Assembly (NCBI GenBank): GCA_031367405.1
Contig: JANLPT010000034.1
Span: forward strand, 1-22,832
Length of the DNA stretch: 22,832 nucleotides
Origin: JALHNI01 sp031367405
GTDB lineage: Bacteria; Acidobacteriota; Terriglobia; Bryobacterales; Bryobacteraceae
Direction of reading: 5' to 3'
Below, piece after piece: positions 7,396 through 13,985 of the stretch. The notes under the pieces were generated by a model, which ran no database searches, was not told the DNA's origin, and worked only from the letters and a program-made list of their open reading frames with translations. Numbering within the stretch: the stretch's first letter is position 1; every line of letters starts with the position of its first letter. The translations under genes and the position numbers were made by a program.

Positions 7396-8132
7396 CCGGC
7401 TCGCGCGACAGTCATGGCGGAAGGGCTGGCCCTGCCCGAGGGCAGGGGTGGAGGTAAATCGACGGGATTGAGTGGCGACCGGCAGTCTTTTCCCAGGATC
7501 CGTTGAACCACGGCGAGCAAGTCGGCGTCCATGGTTGCGGCGGGAGGGTCCCGGAGCCAATCTTGCCACCTGTAATCCAGGCCGAACTCCAATTGCCAGC
7601 GAGCCAGATGGAGGTTGACGGTGGCTTCGCGATTTCCATGGCGGAATACCTGACTCGCGCTGTTGGCTACGTGCGCTGCGGCACTCGAATAGGGGTAGCG
7701 TTCGGCGTGACGAACGAGCGCGGCAACGGTGGGACTGCGTTCGATAAACAGTAGCGCCTTGCGGTAGTGGGCGGGGGAGGTAATCCGTACGGCTTTGAAA
7801 CGGTTTTTCCAAAGATGCCCGTCACGGTTCTGGGTGCGATGGATCCAGCGCGAGTGGTAGGACTGCAAGGATTGCATCAGCCGTGAAATGCCCCCGATGC
7901 GGGCCGGTTCCAACAAGAAGTGAATATGATTGGACATCAAGCAATAGGAGTGAATGCGGACATCGTACCGGCGCGCGAGCAAGTCGAGGCGGTGGAGGTA
8001 GATGACTAACTGTTCCGGGGTGTAGAAGATTTGCTGCTTGTAGTTACCGCGCTGATAGACATGATAGATTTCCTGGCACTGCCAGTTTCGCAATCGCGAT
8101 GTTGCCTCGGGTCTGGTCTTCTTCCTCTTCAT
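7392..8132 (-). CDS. REP-associated tyrosine transposase (RAYT, Y1_Tnp/IS200-like)
   Basis: 246 residues. The N-terminal half carries the HUH-endonuclease signature: YHVYQRGN (23-30), SYCLMSNHIHFLLEP (62-76, metal-binding H69 and H71), a helix with candidate catalytic Y92 (MQSLQSYHSRW), then GHLWKNRFKAVRI. This arrangement is typical of single-copy TnpA-REP/RAYT proteins, which nick and move short palindromic repeats rather than themselves. The last 60 or so residues are Pro-rich and less conserved. The gene ends on the flgL stop and has no terminal inverted repeats of its own. Two copies of the dispersed 30-bp element lie in its upstream spacer. Confidence 0.85.
   Translation of the reverse strand: MKRKKTRPEATSRLRNWQCQEIYHVYQRGNYKQQIFYTPEQLVIYLHRLDLLARRYDVRIHSYCLMSNHIHFLLEPARIGGISRLMQSLQSYHSRWIHRTQNRDGHLWKNRFKAVRITSPAHYRKALLFIERSPTVAALVRHAERYPYSSAAAHVANSASQVFRHGNREATVNLHLARWQLEFGLDYRWQDWLRDPPAATMDADLLAVVQRILGKDCRSPLNPVDLPPPLPSGRASPSAMTVARAG
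7430..7447. repeat. GC-rich hairpin inside the transposase 3' end
   Basis: CCCTGCC (7430-7436) and GGCAGGG (7441-7447) pair perfectly around the tetraloop CGAG. It lies 35 bp after the flgL stop and inside the last codons of the convergent transposase. It could attenuate transcription from the flagellar operon or be a REP-like palindrome. There is no T-run, so it is not a standard intrinsic terminator. Confidence 0.45.
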
Positions 8133-8267
8133 CTACTCATAAGTGGCGTGAGCGGGGGGAAAATCTCATTTATTTTTGAATTTTTTTTCGGAGACTCAAT
8201 CTGCGACTTTCGCCGGGCAGTGAACATTTTCGATAATTGATTCTCATTTGTATCCCAACTCAATGTT

Positions 8268-8297
8268 AATCAATAGGTTATGGCTTGCTCCGAGTAA
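8268..8297 (-). repeat. dispersed 30-bp element, copy 2
   Basis: The core TTGCTCCGAGTAA is at 8285-8297 on the plus strand, identical to copies 1, 4 and 5. The 17-bp flank at 8268-8284 aligns without gaps. It lies 135 bp upstream of the transposase start (reading leftward) and 313 bp upstream of the glycosidase start. Confidence 0.85.
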
Positions 8298-8490
8298 AAC
8301 GCAGGCGGAAATTCGAGTGCCGCTTAAGCCAGCAGCCGGCGTGGGGATGATTTTCGCGCGGCAGATTGAGTGGCCCCCCGTGGGAAACATATTGTCGGCG
8401 GGTGGTCCACCGTATTTCCGGTGACCCATCTTCACCCACGCGGATGATTTTCATGATAATATGTTCTCATTATTGAGCTATCCTTTTTAT

Positions 8491-8520
8491 TTTCAATGAT
8501 TTCTGGGTTGCTCCGAGCAA
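8491..8520 (-). repeat. dispersed 30-bp element, copy 3 (fully palindromic core)
   Basis: The core TTGCTCCGAGCAA is at 8508-8520. It differs from the other copies by one base (GAGCAA for GAGTAA), which makes the arms TTGCTC/GAGCAA perfectly complementary. With its neighbours the dyad becomes GGTTGCTC / GAGCAACC around a single C. It lies 90 bp before the ATG of the glycosidase. An AT-rich dyad ATAAT/ATTAT is at 8456-8473. Confidence 0.85.
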
Positions 8521-8610
8521 CCGATGGGGGGCCGGAGAACGGCTACCGAACTGGCCGATGGCGACAAAACGGAACGCTGGCCGCCGTTTTGCGGCACACT
8601 GGTGAGCAGG

Positions 8611-10479
8611 ATGCGATACCTGTCGATCATGTTGCCGGGCCTGTGGTTAGCCCAAGCTCAAACACCCTGTGAAAATCCCAAGACTTATACGCCTTGCGAT
8701 GTGGTCTACGAACTGACCGCGCCCGAAGCCGCCTCCCACCCCAATCCCCACCTCACCCTCAAGTTCTACGCGGAAGTGAAATCGCCACGCTTTAAGACCT
8801 ACCTCGTCCCACTCTATTGGGACGGTGGACGTAAATTGATCATGCGCTTTACCCCCAATGAGGCAGGCCGGTGGGAATGGCGGTTGACCAGCGATTTGGC
8901 CCGTTTCCAGAATCAGACCGGTGCCGTAGAGGCGACCGAATCGGAAGCCTTGGGCTTTATTGAGCCCGCCAATGTACATCACTGGCGCTACACCGAGCGG
9001 CTGAAACCACACTTGTGGATGGGGGATACGCTCTTACGCTTCGGCTACCTCGACCGCAGCCTGTTCGAGCGCGTCATCGACGCGCGCGCGGCGCAAAAGT
9101 TCAATCATATGCGGGCGTTATTGTCATTGTGGGATGAGCCGGTAGCCCAGGCGTTCAAATCGGCCGACGAACCCAACCCGGAGTTCCTCAGGGAGTTTGA
9201 AAGCCGCTTGGCCTACGCCAATCAGAAAGGGATCATCGTCGACCTCATTCTCGGAGCAGGTCACAACGATCTCACGAAGGCCTTTCCTACCTGGCAGCAA
9301 CGGGAGCGCTTCGTACGATACATCACCTCACGGCTGGCCGGTTTCAACCTCACCTGGCAGATCGCCCGGAACTTTGAAGAATACACCGACGGACGCGGAC
9401 TAATGAAGGAACTTGGACTGCTCGTCAAAAAGCATGACCCCTACAATCATCCGCGCACGGCCACCGGCCGGACCTCGGCACCCCTCACTGGCGATGGCTG
9501 GCAGACGTACCTCTCCTACCAATCCTCCGAAGACGGCCTGGGCGGCATTGAGCATCAACTCTTCGGCATGCCTCAGGTGAACGCCGCATTTGGCTATGAG
9601 GACTCGGGCGCGGGCCACACCGCGCCCGATCCCGTCGACTTCGATACTTTTCGCAAGCGGCTCTGGAACTCCACCATGAACGGCCAGTATCCGGTTTTCG
9701 GCAATACGGGAAGCACCGGCGCGGGGAAGATCGCGGTGAGCGATCAGTTTCTCGATTCGCCCGGTGCCAAGGCGATGGCCGCCTGGCGTGACTTCTTCGC
9801 TAACACACGGTATTGGGAATTGGAGCCCTTCTTCAACGTAGATGGCGGGCGGGCTTTAGCTTTGGAACGCGTCTTCGGCGAAGGCGAGGATGAAGAAGGG
9901 GAGGGTATCGAGTACATCGTCTATGTGGAGAATCCGCGACTGATTGAGGTCGGCGTCCGGCGGCACTCTTATCAGGTTTACTGGTTCAATCCAGCGACGG
10001 GCGAAAAGATCAAGGGCAAAGACTGGAAGGGCGATCATTTCGTGGCGGAGCCGCCCACCAAGACTTCTGATTGGGTGCTGCATCTGTCGCGTGACGGCAA
10101 GAAGGAGGGCATGCTGAAGAGTTACAAATTCGATTCGCGGCCCAATCTGTTACAAGAGGTGGAAGGCAATACGCCGCGAGTTCCTTTTGCGGTCGCCGCG
10201 CCGGCGGGGGATACGCTTTCGCTCACGCAACCCGCGAAATTCGAAGCTAAACTCACTCGGCAATCGCGCGCTACCCGCACCATGCTTTATGTGTGGACCG
10301 GCGAAGTCGCGGCCGATGGGCAGGGCTATCGAGTGCTCGGGGCCGGCCCATCTGGGATGTTTACGCTGCCTCCCGATCTCGCTTCTCGCTACCCGGCCGT
10401 CCTCAACTTGCGTCTGACCGGGATGAACGCCAATGGCAAAGTCTACACGGTAGACAAAGTCTTTCGGTTGGTGCCGTAA
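8611..10479 (+). CDS. secreted glycoside hydrolase-like protein, DUF5060 + DUF4038 (apiosidase-like)
   Basis: 622 residues from the ATG at 8611, chosen because it opens a proper signal peptide (MRYLSIMLPGLWLAQAQ) and is preceded by GGTGAG. A longer in-frame start at 8524 would add 29 unlike residues and abut the repeat. Residues about 30-95 (VVYELTAPEA, then KFYAEVKSP and FTPNEAGRWEWRL) match the DUF5060 beta-sandwich. About 125-480 is a DUF4038/GH140-like TIM barrel with WDEPV, ILGAGHND and NFEEYTDGRG (candidate acids E256/E257) and GYEDSG (E330). A further beta domain ends the protein. Relatives act on plant cell-wall side chains such as apiose; the substrate here is unknown. Its stop directly abuts the tsaB start. 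Confidence 0.8.
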   Translation: MRYLSIMLPGLWLAQAQTPCENPKTYTPCDVVYELTAPEAASHPNPHLTLKFYAEVKSPRFKTYLVPLYWDGGRKLIMRFTPNEAGRWEWRLTSDLARFQNQTGAVEATESEALGFIEPANVHHWRYTERLKPHLWMGDTLLRFGYLDRSLFERVIDARAAQKFNHMRALLSLWDEPVAQAFKSADEPNPEFLREFESRLAYANQKGIIVDLILGAGHNDLTKAFPTWQQRERFVRYITSRLAGFNLTWQIARNFEEYTDGRGLMKELGLLVKKHDPYNHPRTATGRTSAPLTGDGWQTYLSYQSSEDGLGGIEHQLFGMPQVNAAFGYEDSGAGHTAPDPVDFDTFRKRLWNSTMNGQYPVFGNTGSTGAGKIAVSDQFLDSPGAKAMAAWRDFFANTRYWELEPFFNVDGGRALALERVFGEGEDEEGEGIEYIVYVENPRLIEVGVRRHSYQVYWFNPATGEKIKGKDWKGDHFVAEPPTKTSDWVLHLSRDGKKEGMLKSYKFDSRPNLLQEVEGNTPRVPFAVAAPAGDTLSLTQPAKFEAKLTRQSRATRTMLYVWTGEVAADGQGYRVLGAGPSGMFTLPPDLASRYPAVLNLRLTGMNANGKVYTVDKVFRLVP

Positions 10480-11115
10480 GTGCGAGTACTAGCTCTCGAC
10501 ACCACATCCGAGCAAGGATCGGCCGCCCTGCTTGACGGAGACCGTGTGGTGGAAGAGTTGGCCATCGTCGCCCCGGATGGGTTCGCGCAATTGCTATTCC
10601 CCGCCATTCAAGGTCTATTGGAGCGTCACAATTGGACGCTGCGGCAAGTGGAACTCTTCGCGGTGGCTTCCGGTCCCGGCTCATTCACCGGGGTTCGGGT
10701 CGGTCTGGCGGCGGTGAAGGGTTTAGCCGAAGCCTCAAGGCGGCCGGCTCAGGCGGTGTCGAATCTGCGAGCCCTGGCGGGTCTGGGTACGGGACGGTTG
10801 CGGATGTCTTTGATCAATGCCCGGCGTGGTGAAGCTTATCTGGGCCTCTACGATCATGACCTCCGCATGGTACAGGCCGAGCGCGTTGGCCAGTTGCATT
10901 CGTTGCTCATGGACCGGCCGCTGGAGGCGGAGTTGATCACCCGGGAAATATGGGCCGAACTGGTGGCGACGGAGGTCGCGGTTCGGGTCGATGGCCGGCC
11001 CCTGGCCAGCGTGGTGGCTAGGTTGGCTATCCGTGATGGAGGAGTGGATCCCGCCGCGCTCGATGCCAATTATGTGCGCAGGTCCGATGCCGACGGGCGC
11101 TGGCAAGACGCTTGA
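10480..11115 (+). CDS. tsaB: tRNA t6A37 threonylcarbamoyltransferase subunit TsaB
   Basis: 211 residues from a GTG start at 10480, immediately after the glycosidase TAA with no gap. The N-terminus RVLALDTTSEQGSAALL and the core ASGPGSFTGVRVGLAAVKGLA (about 63-83) are diagnostic of TsaB, an ASKHA-fold protein. TsaB bridges TsaD and TsaE in the cytosolic complex that puts threonylcarbamoyl on A37 of ANN-decoding tRNAs. The length is normal for a full TsaB. The zero-gap junction suggests co-transcription with the glycosidase, an odd partner for a housekeeping gene. The 3' end overlaps the convergent PEP-CTERM gene by 46 bp. Confidence 0.92.
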   Translation: MRVLALDTTSEQGSAALLDGDRVVEELAIVAPDGFAQLLFPAIQGLLERHNWTLRQVELFAVASGPGSFTGVRVGLAAVKGLAEASRRPAQAVSNLRALAGLGTGRLRMSLINARRGEAYLGLYDHDLRMVQAERVGQLHSLLMDRPLEAELITREIWAELVATEVAVRVDGRPLASVVARLAIRDGGVDPAALDANYVRRSDADGRWQDA

Positions 11116-11720
11116 GGGCCATTGCGCCGGTAGGCACCGATCATCAAGAGCGCGCCGCCCACGAGGGCCATGGTGGAGGCTTCGGGAGTGACGGTGGTGA
11201 CGGAGACCTCATCCAGGTAGAAGAAGCCGGGGTCATGCCGGAACACATAGCTGAGGGTGGTGGTGGGTCCGGTGGCGACGAGATTGAGGGCGGAGAAGCC
11301 GGTCCAGCCAAAGTTCGCCGTATTGTTCAGGGTGAGGCTGGCGATGGCACCGCCGTTCCAATAGACTTCAAATCGGTTGGGCGTCAGGCCGCTCGCCCGT
11401 AGTTGGTAGGTGAGGTCATAACGGGCTCCGGCGACCGTGGTCAGCGTTTGGGTGAGCGATCCGGTGGTGGTGATGGGCCCCATGTAGGCTTGGTAGGTTC
11501 CGGCGAAGGCACCCCCCGCTAGGGCACCCGTGAAGGAAGTATTCCCCGCCTGGGTCCATCCGGACAGGCTCCCGGTTTCGAAACCGCCATTGGTGACTAG
11601 GTTGGCACCGGCCGCGGTCTGGATGACCAGAGTGGGCAGAGGAAATTCCGCCGCCCGCGCCAGCGCCGAACTCATGATCAATACGATCAACCCACCGAGT
11701 TTGGATACTGCTTTTTCCAC
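11070..11720 (-). CDS. PEP-CTERM-type exported protein with NGGFE jelly-roll domain
   Basis: 216 residues from a GTG at 11720, the only start before an in-frame stop that preserves the signal peptide (GGLIVLIMSSALARAAE). The middle has NLVTNGGFETGSLSGW (41-55), a beta-sandwich opening seen in DUF642/CBM-like extracellular proteins, and ends FFYLDEVSV. A sorting signal follows: PEAST at 179-183, hydrophobic MALVGGALLMIGAY, then RR at 198-199. This is the PEP-CTERM layout, in which an exosortase cleaves the tail, but with Ala in place of the second Pro. Seventeen extra residues follow the RR; most PEP-CTERM proteins stop there. They are encoded in the overlap with tsaB. The protein is probably secreted into the extracellular matrix. 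Confidence 0.75.
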   Translation of the reverse strand: MEKAVSKLGGLIVLIMSSALARAAEFPLPTLVIQTAAGANLVTNGGFETGSLSGWTQAGNTSFTGALAGGAFAGTYQAYMGPITTTGSLTQTLTTVAGARYDLTYQLRASGLTPNRFEVYWNGGAIASLTLNNTANFGWTGFSALNLVATGPTTTLSYVFRHDPGFFYLDEVSVTTVTPEASTMALVGGALLMIGAYRRNGPQASCQRPSASDLRT

Positions 11721-11838
11721 TAAGGGTAGTATGCAGTCCTATTACTAAGGGGCGCATGAGGAGAATGTACCAGGACTAAGAGCCTAGACTTTCGGGTTTT
11801 TTGGCTCACATTCTGCACAGGCCGCAACCTTTCCGAGA

Positions 11839-11868
11839 TTACTCGGAGCAAGCTGTAAGAGTATGATT
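11839..11868 (+). repeat. dispersed 30-bp element, copy 4 (opposite orientation)
   Basis: TTACTCGGAGCAA is at 11839-11851, followed by the 17-bp flank that aligns without gaps with the other copies. It is the only copy in this orientation. It lies 118 bp upstream of the PEP-CTERM start and 194 bp upstream of the cupin start. Confidence 0.85.
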
Positions 11869-11885
11869 CAGATAGGGATAGACTT

Positions 11886-11909
11886 CTATCGATAAATATT
11901 TATCAATAG
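11886..11909. repeat. 24-bp near-perfect AT-rich palindrome
   Basis: The arms CTATCGATAAAT and ATTTATCAATAG are reverse complements except for one base, with no central gap. It starts 17 bp after copy 4 of the dispersed element. It looks like the operator of a dimeric regulator or a cruciform-prone site. Confidence 0.6.
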
Positions 11910-12052
11910 CGAACAGATTCGCTGGATCGGCGGTAAGTAACTGATAATATGATGGTTACTTAGAAAACTCGATTTCGGCGAAAACTCCGGCGATTCTGAG
12001 GCTTCGGGTGTCATCACTTGGCTGGTCATAGGGTCCACACACCGATGGTGGT

Positions 12053-12056
12053 AGGA
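12053..12056 (+). promoter_or_regulatory. ribosome-binding site of cupin gene
   Basis: AGGA lies 6 bp before the ATG at 12063. It favours this start over the earlier TTG (12018) and ATG (12045) and over the ATG at 12072. Confidence 0.5.
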
Positions 12057-12062
12057 TCTGGA

Positions 12063-12419
12063 ATGGCTGGAATGTTGCACATTGACGCGGTCGGAATGCC
12101 CTGGGAGCCCCGATGGAATGAGACTTTGGGTAAGACTCTCTTCCGGAAGAATCTAATTACCGACCCTGAGACCGGGATGGAGATCCGGCTGGTGAAGTAC
12201 CCGGCCGGAGTGATGAATAAGCTCCACACGCATCCCTGTGCGCACGGGATGTATGTTCTCGAAGGCACCCTGGTCACTCATGCCGGAGCATTCGGGCCGG
12301 GCAGTTTCGTCTGGTTTCCGGAGGGCGAAGCGATGGAGCATGGTGCGACAGCCACAGAAGACGTTGTCGTCCTGTTCATCACGAACAAGCCCTTCGAAAT
12401 TCACTACGTCCAGGGCTAA
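12063..12419 (+). CDS. small cupin-domain protein
   Basis: 118 residues from the ATG at 12063. It is a single cupin barrel. The first motif, KLHTHPCAHGMYVLEG (53-68), gives H55, H57 and, in place of the usual Glu, H61. The second motif, GSFVWFPEGEAMEHGA, gives H93. This is a metal-binding set, but the activity (dioxygenase-like, sensor or storage) cannot be read from sequence. There is no signal peptide, so it is likely cytosolic. It is monocistronic and convergent with glpF across a hairpin. Confidence 0.75.
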   Translation: MAGMLHIDAVGMPWEPRWNETLGKTLFRKNLITDPETGMEIRLVKYPAGVMNKLHTHPCAHGMYVLEGTLVTHAGAFGPGSFVWFPEGEAMEHGATATEDVVVLFITNKPFEIHYVQG

Positions 12420-12428
12420 TAAAGGGGG

Positions 12429-12446
12429 CCGCTGGGTCACCAGCGG
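12429..12446. terminator. hairpin between convergent cupin and glpF genes
   Basis: CCGCTGG (12429-12435) and CCAGCGG (12440-12446) form a 7-bp stem with loop GTCA. On the minus strand it is followed by CCCCCTTTATT, a modest T-tract, so it probably terminates the leftward cupin-proC-esterase-glpF transcript and may act on the cupin transcript too. It directly abuts the glpF stop. Confidence 0.6.
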
Positions 12447-13214
12447 TTACGCCGCCGGTAGGTAGCGGCGCAGGCCGAGGTCGTAAGCAGCGGCACCGAG
12501 CACACCGCCGAGCAGCGGCGCAACGATCGGTACCCAAAAGATGCCGCTGCCATCGGTGAGGCCGTTGTTCTGGAAGCCCGCCACGACCGTCATCAGCCGC
12601 GGACCCAGATCACGAGCCGGGTTAATCGCGTAGCCGTGCAGCGCGCCAAACGACATACCAATTGCTACCACAATGAGCCCCACGATGACCGGGATGAGGT
12701 TGCCCAGCGGTGCCTGATTCCGCTCGTCAGTGATCGCGAGGACCAGAAATAGGAGAATGGCCGTTCCCAGCACTTGGTCAAGGAAGCCGACGGCCGGCGC
12801 ATCGCGAAAGAGCGGGAACGTGGCGAAGACGCCGGCCGTGTGGGCCAGGAGGGGGTCAAATTTGAGGAAGGCCGGCCGGTAGGTGAGGAAGACGAGTCCC
12901 GCGCCCGTGAAGGCACCCAAAACTTGCGCCACCATGTAGGGCGCGACGCGCCGCCAGGGAAAATCACGGAAGATGGCCAGGGCCAAAGTCACTGCGGGAT
13001 TGAGGTGGCCGCCGCTGATTCTACCGGAGACATAGACGCCGAAGGTGACCGCCAATCCCCAGGCGATCGCGATATTCGTGAATCCCCCATTGACCACTTC
13101 GCCCGGGTGCCCCCCGCCGAACAACACCGTCATCGCGACGACGCCGGAGCCGATCAAAAGCAGGATCATCGTGCCAAAAAACTCGGCCACGCAGGCCGCC
13201 CAAAGACTATTCAT
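12447..13214 (-). CDS. glpF: aquaglyceroporin / glycerol uptake facilitator
   Basis: 255 residues from the ATG at 13214. Six hydrophobic segments and two half-helices carry the NPA boxes at 72-74 (GGHLNPAVT) and 198-200 (YAINPARDLGPR). The Asp after the second NPAR is typical of the glycerol-conducting branch of the MIP family rather than strict water channels. It is an inner-membrane passive channel for glycerol and small polyols. The start overlaps the esterase stop as ATGA, with GGGAGAG just upstream, so translation is probably coupled. No glycerol kinase or glycerol-phosphate dehydrogenase is nearby, so its substrate may be another polyol released by the neighbouring enzymes. Confidence 0.92.
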   Translation of the reverse strand: MNSLWAACVAEFFGTMILLLIGSGVVAMTVLFGGGHPGEVVNGGFTNIAIAWGLAVTFGVYVSGRISGGHLNPAVTLALAIFRDFPWRRVAPYMVAQVLGAFTGAGLVFLTYRPAFLKFDPLLAHTAGVFATFPLFRDAPAVGFLDQVLGTAILLFLVLAITDERNQAPLGNLIPVIVGLIVVAIGMSFGALHGYAINPARDLGPRLMTVVAGFQNNGLTDGSGIFWVPIVAPLLGGVLGAAAYDLGLRRYLPAA

Positions 13215-13972
13215 ACTTTCTCTCCCTGTCCCACGCGCCAAGCCGCATCTAAGCCTAAGTAGGCATGTGCGTACCGGCGTCCAAACTCCCGAAATCCTGG
13301 TGAATCGAAGTGCACGCCGTCTCCGCGATGACCTAAACTTGCGCTCGAAACGAAAGCCGACCGCCGCAATTCTAACGGCAGGAGGGCCAATTGTTGATTG
13401 ACGATGCTGGCAAACGGCGCTTGGAAGAACTCGCCCAACTGGCCCACTACCACCGGCAGGTCGCCTAACTCTTTGCGGAAGGCGCCCACCATGGCGCTAA
13501 AGCGCTCCCCGTAGCTCTCGGCGCGCTGCCGGTCAGCCGATTCGGCCTCGCCTTGATGCCAGAGGATGCCACTCAGCCGGCCACTCACTAACGCCGCGCG
13601 GGCGCGTTTCATCGCGTTCTCATAGAGCGGCGCACCGGGTGCCCATTCCTGCAATGCGGAGCCGCCCATGGCGCAGGGGACCAAGCCTAGCCGCACCTCC
13701 GCGTCGACGCTGGTGAGCACGCGCGCGAAACTGCGGCCGAGCCCGACGCCGGCAATGGCGGGTTTATCAAAGTGCAGGGGATCGGTAGCCAGCGCCCATT
13801 CGTTGGCTTTGTTCAACGACCAGACACGCTCCACCGAGCGCCGGTCACTCTCTTCGACATCGCCCCGGCCGGCCATGTTCGATTGGCCGCATAACAGAAA
13901 GATCCGCAAGTCCCGTGGTCCGTCGGCCGCCCAGAGGAATCCGCTCGCTGCCAGAATGCTTCGCCGTCTCAT
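13211..13972 (-). CDS. SASA-domain carbohydrate esterase (sialate O-acetylesterase-like)
   Basis: 253 residues. The N-terminus MRRRSILAASGFLWAADG looks like a short export signal. Nucleophile motif LLCGQSNMAG has Ser31. GILWHQGEAES (135-145) is the conserved third block of the SGNH-type SASA/CE6 fold. DGVHFDSPGF has His221 with a nearby Asp. Such enzymes remove acetyl groups from sialic acids or xylan, probably outside the cytoplasm. AAGG precedes the start by 5 bp, and the gene begins 13 bp after the proC stop. The TGA stop overlaps the glpF ATG. Confidence 0.85.
   Translation of the reverse strand: MRRRSILAASGFLWAADGPRDLRIFLLCGQSNMAGRGDVEESDRRSVERVWSLNKANEWALATDPLHFDKPAIAGVGLGRSFARVLTSVDAEVRLGLVPCAMGGSALQEWAPGAPLYENAMKRARAALVSGRLSGILWHQGEAESADRQRAESYGERFSAMVGAFRKELGDLPVVVGQLGEFFQAPFASIVNQQLALLPLELRRSAFVSSASLGHRGDGVHFDSPGFREFGRRYAHAYLGLDAAWRVGQGEKV
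13220..13226 (-). promoter_or_regulatory. ribosome-binding site of glpF
   Basis: GGGAGAG on the minus strand lies 5 bp before the glpF ATG and inside the end of the esterase gene. It fixes the glpF start at 13214 rather than the in-frame start at 13241. Confidence 0.65.
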
Positions 13973-13985
13973 TGAGCCTTCGAGT

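Larger units (their letters stand above)
8133..8610. other. 478-bp spacer between divergent transposase and glycosidase genes
   Basis: No credible gene is seen; the only open frame of note (8244-8435, minus) is short and runs through the repeat. The left half is AT-rich, including long T runs near 8170-8190. The middle (8300-8430) is GC-richer and holds a bulged hairpin near 8404-8426 (GGT-CACCG / CGGTG-ACC). Two copies of the dispersed 30-bp element lie here, 193 bp apart. Promoters for both divergent genes must be in or near this spacer, but none could be assigned convincingly. Confidence 0.6.
11721..12062. other. 342-bp spacer between divergent PEP-CTERM and cupin genes
   Basis: No gene is seen. 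The right half is strongly AT-rich. It holds copy 4 of the dispersed 30-bp element (11839-11868) and a 24-bp near-perfect palindrome (11886-11909). A weak GAGCC/GGCTC dyad flanking a T-run lies near 11780-11813. Promoters for both genes are expected here, but no clear -35/-10 pair could be fixed. Confidence 0.6.

Noticed and set aside
8244..8435. 63-codon minus-strand frame in the long spacer
   Set aside because: It has no ribosome-binding site or similarity, and it reads through the repeat core.
9248..9260. Partial match CTCGGAGCA to the repeat core
   Set aside because: It lies in the glycosidase coding sequence (ILGAGH), matches only 9 bases and lacks the conserved flank.
10507..10515. Partial match TCCGAGCAA near the tsaB start
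   Set aside because: It encodes the conserved TSEQ of TsaB and has no flank similarity; a chance match.
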